NCBI GenBank assembly: GCA_016709495.1 | Contig: JADJMS010000034.1 | Coordinates: forward strand, 1 to 60,209 | Source of the DNA: Candidatus Dechloromonas phosphorivorans | GTDB lineage: Bacteria; Pseudomonadota; Gammaproteobacteria; Burkholderiales; Rhodocyclaceae | DNA length: 60,209 nt | Reading direction: 5' to 3' | Shown: piece by piece, positions 38,488 to 46,975 of the stretch | How positions within the stretch are numbered: position 1 is the stretch's first letter | Layout of the letters: each line of letters starts with the position of its first letter | Made by a program: the position numbers and the translations under genes | Notes under the pieces: model-generated | What the model saw: the letters and a program-made list of their open reading frames with translations, nothing else | What the model was told of the DNA's origin: nothing | The model's database searches: none

Positions 38488-39594
38488 TCAAATTCGCATT
38501 GGCATGACGACGTATTTGAATCGGTCGTTGCCGGGTAGTGAAATCAAGGCGCTTGAATTGGCATCGTTGAAGCTCCATTGAACTTCTTCAGCGTGAACGT
38601 TATTCAGCACATCCAGTAAATAACCAACGTTGAAACCGACATCAATCGGTTCACCCTGGTAATTCACTTCAATTTCGTCCGAAGCCTCTTCCTGTTCCGC
38701 ATTGGCGGCGATCAGTTTCAGGCTGTTGTCACCCAGCACAACGCGTACACCACGGAACTTCTCGTTGGTCAAAATGGCAGCACGGTTCATCGCCTGCATC
38801 AACGCCTGACGTCCAACCGTCATGTGGTTACGCAGACTGGCTGGAACAACGCGTTCGTAGTCAGGAAATTTGCCGTCAATCAGCTTGGAAACGAGAACCA
38901 CACTACCGAAAGCAAACCGCACCTGGTTGGTAGCCAACGTAATTTTTAGCAGATCTTCGCTATCAACCAGCAGACGATTCAGTTCAAGCACTGTCTTGCG
39001 CGGCAAAATCAGTTCCTGGCGTGGGAGATCAGCTTCAATTTCTACGCTGGCGTAGGCCAGACGGTGACCATCAGTGGCCACGGCACGGAGTTCTTTGCCT
39101 TCAACCAGGAGCATCAAACCGTTCAGGTAGTAACGCACATCCTGCGCCGCCATGCTGTACTGTGTTTTGCCCAAAAGCTGACGGAAAGCCTTTTGCGACA
39201 GCTGAAACTCCTTGGTTTCGCCTTCAGTAATCGTCATGCGCGGGAAATCATCCGCCGGCAAAGTCTGCAGACTGAAACGGCTCTTGCCGGCACGCACTTG
39301 CAAGCGCTTGTCCTCGAGAACAAGGCTGACTTCCGTGGTATCGGGCAAGGAGCGCAGAATTTCCTGCAGCTTGCGCGCGCCGACAGTTACCGCACCATCA
39401 CCGTCAGCACCGGTTACTTCGGTAGATGTTGTAATTTGAATTTCAATATCGGTAGCCAGCAAGGTCAAACGATCACCCTGCTTTTCGAGTAGCACATTCG
39501 ACAGAATTGGCAGTGTATGGCGACGTTCAACAATGCCTGATACTGACTGCAAGGGAGCCAAAAGTTTGTCCCTATGGGTTTTGATTAGAACCAT
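38488..39594 (-). CDS. dnaN: DNA polymerase III beta sliding clamp
   Basis: A 368-residue protein with the three-fold repeated clamp architecture. The N-terminus VSGIVERRHTLPILSNVLLE and C-terminal YVVMPMRI are family hallmarks; the hydrophobic cleft for binding partners is formed near the C-terminal strand. It is the middle gene of dnaA-dnaN-gyrB. The 210-base gap to dnaA is AT-rich and contains DnaA boxes. Confidence 0.98.
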   Translation of the reverse strand: MVLIKTHRDKLLAPLQSVSGIVERRHTLPILSNVLLEKQGDRLTLLATDIEIQITTSTEVTGADGDGAVTVGARKLQEILRSLPDTTEVSLVLEDKRLQVRAGKSRFSLQTLPADDFPRMTITEGETKEFQLSQKAFRQLLGKTQYSMAAQDVRYYLNGLMLLVEGKELRAVATDGHRLAYASVEIEADLPRQELILPRKTVLELNRLLVDSEDLLKITLATNQVRFAFGSVVLVSKLIDGKFPDYERVVPASLRNHMTVGRQALMQAMNRAAILTNEKFRGVRVVLGDNSLKLIAANAEQEEASDEIEVNYQGEPIDVGFNVGYLLDVLNNVHAEEVQWSFNDANSSALISLPGNDRFKYVVMPMRI

Positions 39595-39804
39595 AAATTA
39601 AATTCCTTTAATAACTATATCCGGAACAATTCTGTGGATAACTATAATTAATATATATTTTTCATGGAGTTAGTTATAAAAACACCCTCCGCAAAAAGCT
39701 CTGAATTGGCTGTGGATGAAAACTGGATAATTTTCGCACAAAGCGGGAATCACACGATTACCCACATTGCACTGACAGCTACTTCACAGGTTTATCAACA
39801 GCAT
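39595..39804. other. AT-rich dnaA-dnaN gap with DnaA boxes; candidate origin element
   Basis: DnaA-type sites: TGTGGATAA (39633-39641, exact, minus orientation), TGTGGATGA (39711-39719, one mismatch) and TTATCAACA (39792-39800, one mismatch). The stretch 39641-39690 is nearly pure A/T and could be an unwinding element. The region must also carry the dnaN promoter. It is one of three candidate origin segments in the window. Confidence 0.5.
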
Positions 39805-41179
39805 TTACCCCTTTAAAACTTGTAACAGTACATGCAGATCATGGTTGAGTTCGCTTTCCTTGGTGCGCAAGGAATCGATGGTTTTCACGGCATGGATCAC
39901 CGTTGTATGGTCGCGCCCGCCAAATGCGTCGCCAATTTCAGGATAGCTGTGGGTTGTTACTTCACGGCACAACCACATGGCAACTTGGCGCGGGCGAGCA
40001 ATGGCGCGCGTGCGTTTCTTTGAAAAAAGCTCGGCAACCTTGATCTTGTAATAGTCGGCGACAGTTTTCTGAATATTGTCCATGCCGACATTGCGGTTTG
40101 AACCAATCAGATCTTTCAGTGCTTCCTTGGCTAGATCAAGGGCAATGACGCGACCGTGGCAGGAAGAGTAGGCCAGTACTTTGTTCAATGCGCCTTCCAG
40201 CTCGCGAATATTTGAGCGTAAATGCTTCGCAATGAAGAATGACACTTCATCATCCAGCAACATGCCTTCGGCTTCGGCCTTTTTCTTGAGAATGGCAACG
40301 CGCATCTCAAGTTCAGGCGGCTCGATTTGAACCGTCAAACCCCAGTCGAAACGGGTTACCAGGCGATCGTCGAGACCATTAATGTCTTTCGGATAGGTAT
40401 CGCAGGTAATGATAATTTGCTTGCGCGCTTCAATCAGTGCGTTGAACAGAAAGAAAAACTCTTCCCTGGAACGGTTCTTGCCATTGAAAAAATTGTACGT
40501 CATCGAGCAAGAGCACATCCAGCGAGCGATAGGTACGCTTGAAGGTATCGAAAGATTTTTGCTGGTAGGCACGGACGACATCGGAGTAGTAATCCTCGGC
40601 GTGAACGTAGCGCACTACCTTTTGAGGATTTTCCGCAACGATGGTATTGCCGATGGCGTGAATGAGGTGGGTTTTGCCAAGGCCCGCACCACCGTAAATA
40701 AACAGTGGGTTGTAAGCGCCGCCGGGATTATTGGCAACTTGAACCGCCGCCGCCCGGGCCAGGTCATTGGCCTTGCCGACAATCAGGTTGTCGAAAGTCA
40801 TTGACGGAAAAAGGCGCGATTTTTCGTAAGAATTGTTCTTCGGCGAGTTTCGCGGATCCTGTATCACCGGTGCTGACGTATTCGACTTACTGGTAGCTGG
40901 GGATACATCCCCTTTGTTCGTGACAACTGCCTTGCCGGCACCAATGATCAATGCAATGCTGATTGGCGCCTTGAAGAAAGTTTGCGCATATTCTTCAATG
41001 CGAACTGCATAACGATCACGCACCCATTTGAGAATGAAACTGTTCGGGGCAATCAGGCGCAGGCCATCTTGCGGCGCACTTTCACCTTCGAGCCGCAATG
41101 GCTTGATCCAGGTATTGAATTGTTGCGCAGGCAACTCCTGCTCAAAACGCAGCAGACAGGATTCCCAGAAACCAGCCAT
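39805..41179 (-). CDS. dnaA: Chromosomal replication initiator DnaA (one frameshift)
   Basis: About 458 residues after correcting one base. ATG 41179 gives MAGFWESCLLRFEQELPAQQ, the usual N-terminal domain I start. The AAA+ domain has Walker A GGAGLGKTHLIHAIGN and Walker B VLLLDDVQFF. The break is in an A6 run at 40487-40492 just after Walker B; removing one base restores FFNGKNRSREEFF. The C-terminal DNA-binding domain has the DnaA signature around FGGRDHTTVIHAVKTI. The intact domains and essential role point to a sequence error. Confidence 0.97.
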
Positions 41180-41412
41180 GACCAACCAGACTCCTCCCCG
41201 CACAGTCATCAAGTCTTGCTGGCGGTTTTTAACTATTTGATTTAATTCAAGCTACTTAAATAAAATTGGCGACTGCTGAGTTGCCTAGAGGGCAAGATTC
41301 TACCTTGTCACCAACAAGTTATCCACAGCTTTAATAAATAAATGGACTTGACAATACCTGGGTAAACACGGTGTAATCGCTTGTTTTTCTTCGCACATCA
41401 AGGGACTACCAA
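41180..41412. other. dnaA-rpmH intergenic region with DnaA box; candidate origin element
   Basis: This 233-base gap separates the leftward dnaA-dnaN-gyrB set from the rightward rpmH-to-mnmE set, where transcription direction switches. It contains an exact DnaA box TTATCCACA (41319-41327) next to an AT-rich run (TTTAATAAATAAAT), a second AT-rich run at 41230-41265, and the rpmH promoter. Confidence 0.5.
41348..41377 (+). promoter_or_regulatory. Predicted rpmH promoter
   Basis: TTGACA (41348-41353) and TGTAAT (41372-41377) lie 18 bases apart, a near-consensus sigma-70 promoter, 35 bases before the rpmH ATG. The DnaA box at 41319-41327 lies just upstream of it. Confidence 0.65.
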
Positions 41413-41547
41413 ATGAAACGCACGTATCAACCGTCGGTCGTGCGCCGCAAGCGCACCCATGGCTTCCTGGTCCGTATGCGCACCAAGGGTGGCCGTGCAG
41501 TAATTGCTGCTCGCCGCGCCAAAGGCCGCACACGTCTGGCTGTATAA
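41413..41547 (+). CDS. rpmH: 50S ribosomal protein L34
   Basis: A 44-residue, Arg/Lys-rich protein starting MKRTYQPSVVRRKRTHGF and ending GRTRLAV. This is the full L34 sequence pattern. The gene starts the rpmH-rnpA-yidD-yidC-mnmE operon next to dnaA. Confidence 0.98.
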   Translation: MKRTYQPSVVRRKRTHGFLVRMRTKGGRAVIAARRAKGRTRLAV

Positions 41548-41565
41548 GCCGGACGTTCAGGCGGG

Positions 41566-41928
41566 GTGAATCAATCCTTCGCCAGAATCTATCGCCTGAC
41601 AAAAACGGATGATTTTTCATCCGTTTTTGGTTTCAGGAAAGCGATTCGCGGCAAACTGATCATGCTGCACTATCAGCCACGTGCCGAGGGAATGAATGAT
41701 CCTCGACTGGGTTTGGTGGTGGGGAAAAAACAGCTGAAAAAAGCCGTTGACCGTAACATTTTCAAGCGGGTTATCCGCGAACAGTTTCGTCTTTGCCGAG
41801 CCGAGCTACCTGCTGTCGATCTGGTTGTCAGGCTGGCTGTAAAACCGGTGAAAACAAATCGCAAGATCATTGCTGATGAATTTCTGATGCTGGTAAAAAA
41901 ATTACCACGTCAGTTGTATAGCAAATGA
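41566..41928 (+). CDS. rnpA: Ribonuclease P protein component
   Basis: A 120-residue basic protein. The start is GTG 41566, which gives the short lead before LTKTDDFSSVF. The family signature is the basic helix RNIFKRVIREQFR (about residues 64-76), with KKQLKKAVDRN just before it. It is the protein partner of the RNase P RNA in 5' tRNA processing. It overlaps yidD by four bases. Confidence 0.96.
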   Translation: MNQSFARIYRLTKTDDFSSVFGFRKAIRGKLIMLHYQPRAEGMNDPRLGLVVGKKQLKKAVDRNIFKRVIREQFRLCRAELPAVDLVVRLAVKPVKTNRKIIADEFLMLVKKLPRQLYSK

Positions 41929-42134
41929 AAAAATTGTTGATAGGGCTTCTCCGAGCTTATCAGTATGCAATAAGCCCGTTTTTGGGGCGCAGCTGCCGTT
42001 ATTATCCGAGTTGCTCGGAATATGCGGTGGAAGCAGTACAGAAACACGGTGCCATGAAAGGCAGCTGGTTGGGCGCCAAACGCGTCTGCCGCTGTCATCC
42101 TTGGCATCCCGGCGGGTATGATCCCGTACCTTGA
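41925..42134 (+). CDS. yidD: Membrane protein insertion efficiency factor YidD
   Basis: A 69-residue protein with the family's signature: an N-terminal hydrophobic helix, RAYQYAISPFLGRSCRYYPS, then CSEYAVEAV and the C-terminal RVCRCHPWHPGGYDPVP. It assists YidC-dependent insertion. It lies between rnpA and yidC in the standard operon. Confidence 0.96.
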   Translation: MKKLLIGLLRAYQYAISPFLGRSCRYYPSCSEYAVEAVQKHGAMKGSWLGAKRVCRCHPWHPGGYDPVP

Positions 42135-42161
42135 TTTTTGAATTTTTTACGTAGGTTGTTA

Positions 42162-43818
42162 ATGGACACTCGTCGCCTGATACTGGTTATGATCTTTGCT
42201 TTCTCCAGCTTCATGCTCTGGGAAAGCTGGCAGAAATTCAACCAGCCCAAGCCTCCGGCTGACGCCGTCGCGGCAAAACAAACCGGTACTTCTACTCCGA
42301 CACCCACGCCGACCACCAATTTGCAAGCTGCTGGTTCAGTGCCGGTTGTGCCAACTGCCACGGTCGCTGTGCCTGTTGTTGATAGCTTTGTAGTGAGCAC
42401 GGATCTGGTCAAGGCAACGATTTCTGCCCAGGGCGGCGATATCGTTCAACTCGAACTGCTGCGCTACAAGGAACACGACAACAAGGACAAAACCTTTGTT
42501 CTGTTCGACGCCAAGCATCAATATCTGGCGCAGAGCGGCATGATCGGTGAGGGTTTGCCGAGCCATCGCACAACCTTCAAGCGGGTTGCCGGCCCAACCG
42601 AACTGGCTGACGGTGCCAATGAACTCAAGGTTCGTCTTGAAACGACGACCGCAACCGGCGTCAAGGTTGCCAAGGTGCTGACCTTCAAGCGTGGTTCCTA
42701 TCTGATTGATGTAGCCTGGGAAGTCGTCAATGGCTCTGATAAGCCTTTGACTTCACATGCTTACTTCCAGTTGCAGCGTGATGATGTGGCACCGGAAGGC
42801 GAATCAAAGATGGTTTCCACCTTCACCGGCCCGGCCGTTTTCACTGATGCCGAGAAGTACCAGAAGATTGATTTTGGTGACATCGCCAAGGACAAGGCCA
42901 AGTTTGCCAAGACTGCTGATAACGGCTGGCTGGCCATGGTTCAGCACTATTTCGTGGCAGCTCTGGTACCGCAGGAAAAAACCCAGCGCGAGTACTACAT
43001 GCGCAAGGTTGAAGGCGCCAATGCCTTCCAGGCCGGCCTGATCGTGCCGCTGGCCGAAATTGCGCCGGGCGCAACCGGACAAACCTCAGTTGGCCTTTTT
43101 GCCGGCCCGCAGGAACAGGCTGCACTCAAAAAAACTGGCGGCGGGACTTGATTTGGTCGTCGATTATGGCTGGCTGACCGTGGTTGCCGCACCGATTTTC
43201 TGGGCGCTGGAAGCGATTCACAGTCTGGTCGGCAACTGGGGCTGGGCGATTGTCATTCTGACCATCATCATCAAGGGTATTTTCTACCCGCTTTCAGCTG
43301 CTTCGTACAAGTCAATGGCCAAGATGAAGGTGCTGACGCCGCGACTGATGCAGTTGAAGGAGCGCTTTGGTGACGACAAGCAGCGTCTGAATCAGGAAAT
43401 GATGAAGATGTACCAGACGGAAAAGGTCAATCCGCTCGGTGGCTGTTTGCCGATTCTGGTGCAGATTCCGGTCTTCATTTCGCTTTATTGGGTACTGCTC
43501 GGCGCCGTTGAAATGCGCGATGCACCGTGGATTCTGTGGATCAAGGACTTGGCCTCGGCTGACCCATACTACATTCTGCCGGTGATCATGATTATTTCCA
43601 TGTTCGTCCAGACCAAGCTTAATCCCACACCACCGGACCCGATTCAGGCCAAGGTCATGATGATGATGCCCTTCATGTTCGGCATCATGTTCCTCTGGTT
43701 CCCGGCCGGTCTGGTGCTTTACTGGGTGGTTAACAATGTGCTCTCCATTGCCCAGCAATGGCAGATCACGCGGATGATCGAAGGTGGCGGCAAAGCCGCC
43801 AATGACGCCAAGGCTTAA
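42162..43818 (+). CDS. yidC: Membrane protein insertase YidC (one frameshift)
   Basis: About 552 residues. ATG 42162 (MDTRRLILVMIFAFSSFML) is preferred over TTG 42138. The protein has an N-terminal membrane helix, a large periplasmic domain (about residues 60-325), and after the break the conserved membrane core: NWGWAIVILTIIIKGIFYPL, MYQTEKVNPLGGCLPILVQI and FPAGLVLYWVVNN. The break lies in an A7 run at 43128-43134; removing one A restores QAALKKLAAGLDLVVDYG. Homopolymer location and essential function suggest a sequencing error. Confidence 0.97.
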
Positions 43819-43821
43819 GGT

Positions 43822-45180
43822 GTGAGTGGTGTAAAACCAGCGGATACCATCGCCGCCATTGCCACGGCCCCTGGTCGTGGCGGTGTTGGTGTGATCCGGA
43901 TCTCGGGCAGCAATTTGCTGCCCTTTTCTTTGGCGCTGACCGGCAAGACACCCAAGCCGCGCTATGCGACGCTGGCTGACTTCAAGGGTGCCGATGGTGT
44001 TACGGTCGACAGCGGAATTCTGTTGTTTTTTCCCGGCCCCCACTCCTTTACTGGCGAGGATGTGCTCGAACTGCAGGGCCATGGCGGCCCGGTCGTCATG
44101 AATATGCTGCTTGCCCGTTGCCTTGACCTCGGTGCCCGTCTGGCTGAGCCGGGTGAGTTCAGTCGGCGCGCCTTTCTCAATGGCAAGATTGATCTGGCTC
44201 AGGCTGAGGCGGTTGCCGATCTGATTGATGCAGCCACTGCAAGCGCTGCCCGTTCGGCAGTTCGTTCCTTGCAAGGCGAGTTTTCAAAAGCTATCGATGG
44301 CCTGACTGACGAGTTAATCAACCTGCGCATGCTGGTTGAAGCAACGCTCGATTTCCCGGAAGAAGATATTGATTTTCTCAAGGCTGCCGATGCCTTTGGT
44401 CGATTGGCGCGACTGCAACTGAAACTGGCTGAGATTTTTGATCGTGCCAGCCAGGGCAAACTGCTGCAATCAGGCTTGCATGTCGTCCTTGCCGGTCAGC
44501 CTAACGTCGGTAAATCATCCTTACTCAATCGCCTCGCTGGTGACGATCTGGCCATCGTTACGGCCATTGCTGGCACGACACGCGATGCTTTGCGTTCAAC
44601 CATCCAGATTGAAGGAATTCCTCTCCACATCATCGACACTGCCGGCCTGCGCGAAACGGATGACGAGGTTGAAAAAATTGGCATAGAACGAAGCTGGAAA
44701 GAAATCGAACGTTCAGATGTCGTACTTTTGCTGGTTGATGCTCGAAATGGCGTTAGTGAAACTGATCGTGAAATTCTGGCGCGTCTCCCAGAGCGCCTGA
44801 AACGAATTACGGTTTATAACAAGATTGATCTGGCCGGTACTGAAGCGGAACGCCATGACGAATCCGATGGTACGGCAATTTCTCTTTCAGCCCGTTCCGG
44901 CGAGGGAATAGAACTCCTGCGCCAGGAACTCCTGAAAATAGCTGGCTGGCACCAGACCGATGATGTCTTCATCGCCCGTGAGCGCCATTTGCGTGCTTTG
45001 ACCAGTGCCCAGTCACACATTGTTGCGGCTCGCGATGTAGCAGAAGGTGTTATGCCTGCCCTTGAACTGTTCGCCGAAGAACTTCGACTTGCCCAACAAG
45101 CACTAGGTCAAATCACTGGTACATTTACTGCGGACGACCTTTTAGGCGTCATATTCAGCCGGTTTTGCATTGGCAAGTAG
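43822..45180 (+). CDS. mnmE: tRNA uridine-5-carboxymethylaminomethyl(34) synthesis GTPase MnmE
   Basis: A 452-residue protein from GTG 43822. The N-terminal formyl-THF-binding domain begins DTIAAIATAPGRGGVGVIRI. The embedded G domain has the P-loop GQPNVGKSSLLNRL (about residue 222), GTTRD, DTAGLRETDD and the NKIDL specificity motif. It ends with the required FCIGK, whose Cys is conserved. It acts with MnmG on tRNA wobble uridine; mnmG is not in this window. An AT-rich, DnaA-box-containing gap follows. Confidence 0.97.
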   Translation: MSGVKPADTIAAIATAPGRGGVGVIRISGSNLLPFSLALTGKTPKPRYATLADFKGADGVTVDSGILLFFPGPHSFTGEDVLELQGHGGPVVMNMLLARCLDLGARLAEPGEFSRRAFLNGKIDLAQAEAVADLIDAATASAARSAVRSLQGEFSKAIDGLTDELINLRMLVEATLDFPEEDIDFLKAADAFGRLARLQLKLAEIFDRASQGKLLQSGLHVVLAGQPNVGKSSLLNRLAGDDLAIVTAIAGTTRDALRSTIQIEGIPLHIIDTAGLRETDDEVEKIGIERSWKEIERSDVVLLLVDARNGVSETDREILARLPERLKRITVYNKIDLAGTEAERHDESDGTAISLSARSGEGIELLRQELLKIAGWHQTDDVFIARERHLRALTSAQSHIVAARDVAEGVMPALELFAEELRLAQQALGQITGTFTADDLLGVIFSRFCIGK

Positions 45181-45473
45181 TCTTTATTTGAGCCGAATCC
45201 ACCCTGTAGACAAACCTGTGGAGAAGCTATGGGCACATTGGGGATAAATTGATTATTGGGAAAAAGGCAGAAACAATCCCCATTTCATCCACAGTGTTTA
45301 ATGGCACTTCTCAAGATGCAAATTTTTCCTATAACACGCTGTTTTATTGTGAAATAATAAAGTTATCCACAAAGTTGTTGCTAAGTTATTAGTAATAGTT
45401 CTTTAATTTAAGGTTTTATAGAAAACAGTAACAAGTACCGTTTTTCAAGGTTTATCTCAAACTTGAAAAATTA
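45181..45473. other. Candidate oriC: AT-rich gap with DnaA boxes downstream of mnmE
   Basis: A 293-base gap without a gene. DnaA-type sites: TGTGGAGAA (45217-45225, one mismatch), TCATCCACA (45285-45293, one mismatch) and TTATCCACA (45363-45371, exact). The part from 45340 to 45470 is very AT-rich (for example TTATTAGTAATAG and TTTAATTTAAGG), suitable for unwinding. The density of boxes plus AT-richness makes it a good oriC candidate, but box spacing does not decide it against the two gaps around dnaA. Confidence 0.55.
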
Positions 45474-46064
45474 TTAGCGCTCTGCTTCAAAACGATTTCG
45501 TCGAATGATTGCACCGGCAATTTCGTGACTGATTGCATCGGCATCAGGCAAATTATTTGGCCGGAAAACAATCAGGGGAATACCCAGACTTTGCAAAGCC
45601 TGCCGTTTTTCTTCTTCCGGGGATACACCAGAAGCTTCAAGTACTGGCCAGGAAAGTTCGATTGCGGCAACGATGGAAAAATCCTCGCTACAAACGACAA
45701 AATCGACCCCGCGTCCGAGCATGCTGCTCAATCGCTGAGCTTCCGGGCGGCCTCTTAGAAGTGCCAGCTGGGCTACACCAACCTGTGCAAAGATGGTCAT
45801 GCTGGGCATGGCTTCACACAGACGATGGTAAAGATCCTGCTCACTATCGTTAAGCAGTCGATACTTTTGGCGTTTGGGCAGTTCTACAAAGCGGGTACCG
45901 GGGTCGAGACCGAGATCTTGTTGCTGCCAAGCCTTGGGTTCAGTTTTTCGCGAAATGGTTATTGGCGGGATTTTTTCAGGATTACCTGATGCTTTGTTCC
46001 GCAGTAACAAGACCGTTGCAAGGCCGGCTGCTGCAAGTAAAAGGGCGATGGTAAGTAGATCCAT
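45474..46064 (-). CDS. DUF2726 domain-containing membrane-anchored protein
   Basis: About 196 residues from ATG 46064 (an in-frame ATG at 46100 is also possible). Residues 1-20 form one hydrophobic anchor (LLTIALLLAAAGLATVLLL). The rest is cytoplasmic: KYRLLNDSEQDLYHRLCEAM, then QLALLRGRPEAQRLSSMLGRGVDFVVCSEDFSIVAAIEL, and an endonuclease-like core with EEEKRQALQSLGIPLIVFRP. DUF2726 is distantly related to restriction endonuclease-like folds; the E...E/K residues here are only suggestive. Function is unknown. It is next to the candidate origin. Confidence 0.82.
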   Translation of the reverse strand: MDLLTIALLLAAAGLATVLLLRNKASGNPEKIPPITISRKTEPKAWQQQDLGLDPGTRFVELPKRQKYRLLNDSEQDLYHRLCEAMPSMTIFAQVGVAQLALLRGRPEAQRLSSMLGRGVDFVVCSEDFSIVAAIELSWPVLEASGVSPEEEKRQALQSLGIPLIVFRPNNLPDADAISHEIAGAIIRRNRFEAER

Positions 46065-46161
46065 TATTTGGCTTTCGTTTCTCGCTTGGAATGATGACAT
46101 GAAAATGAGTAGTCGTATGCGACACTAGGTGGCTGACACACTGAACTTTCGGGTTGAATAA

Positions 46162-46944
46162 ATGCTTGAATTGCTTGAACCGGGTTTGTTTGCATTGATT
46201 CTGGCGGCCTTTATCGCGGGGGCAGTTGATGCCGTCGTGGGTGGTGGTGGCCTGATCCAGATTCCTGCGCTTTTTGCTGTGCATCCAGGTGAGTCAGCGG
46301 CAACCCTTTTTGGCACCAACAAGTGCGCCAGCGTGGTAGGAACAGCAAATGCAACCTGGCGCTATGCGCGGCGGGTAACAATGCCGTGGCGAACCATTTT
46401 GCCAGCGGCGTTGGCGGCTTTTACGCTTTCTTATCTGGGTGCGGCGGCGGTTGCCTGGCTGCCGAAAAACGCCATTCGCCCGATGATTCTTGTTCTGCTC
46501 ATACTGGCTGCGGTTTACACGCTAAAACGTAAGGATTTTGGTCTTGAGCATCGCCCGGCACATGCCGGTCACCGTGAGTTGTTTTTTGCCTTGTTGCTGG
46601 GTGGCGTTATTGGTTTTTACGATGGTTTTTTTGGGCCGGGAACCGGGAGTTTTCTGATTTTTCTCTTTGTTCGTTTCTTTGGTTTCGATTTCCTGCATGC
46701 CTCGGCCGGGGCCAAAGTGGTCAATGTGGCGACGAATCTGGCTGCACTCGCCTATTTTGTGCCGAACGGCTATGTTTTGCCCTTTCTGGCGCTTGCCATG
46801 GCGCTGGCCAATGTCAGCGGTTCGATGGCTGGTACCTGGTTGGCTTTGAAACGTGGAAGTGAATTTATCAGACAAGTTTTTCTCGTGGTAGTGGGGGTAT
46901 TGATCGTCAAATTTGCCTGGGATACTTTGGCACTTTTCCACTAA
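46162..46944 (+). CDS. TSUP family transporter (TauE/SafE)
   Basis: A 260-residue membrane protein with about eight hydrophobic segments. Family signatures are AGAVDAVVGGGGLIQIPALF near the N-terminus and GFYDGFFGPGTGSFLIFLF in the second half, the two related repeats of the TSUP fold. Members export sulfite, sulfoacetate or other organosulfur anions. Substrate is unknown. The next gene on the same strand starts 32 bases later. Confidence 0.9.
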   Translation: MLELLEPGLFALILAAFIAGAVDAVVGGGGLIQIPALFAVHPGESAATLFGTNKCASVVGTANATWRYARRVTMPWRTILPAALAAFTLSYLGAAAVAWLPKNAIRPMILVLLILAAVYTLKRKDFGLEHRPAHAGHRELFFALLLGGVIGFYDGFFGPGTGSFLIFLFVRFFGFDFLHASAGAKVVNVATNLAALAYFVPNGYVLPFLALAMALANVSGSMAGTWLALKRGSEFIRQVFLVVVGVLIVKFAWDTLALFH

Positions 46945-46975
46945 AATTCAGGGACTTCGTTCAAGGATCAGGCTC

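Noticed and set aside
39805..41179. dnaA as a true pseudogene
   Set aside because: The break is a single base in an A6 run with all motifs preserved on both sides, and dnaA is essential; a sequence error is far more likely.
43640..43690. ATG-rich tandem run (ATGATGATGATG) in yidC
   Set aside because: It encodes a Met run in a conserved membrane segment of YidC, not a repeat element.
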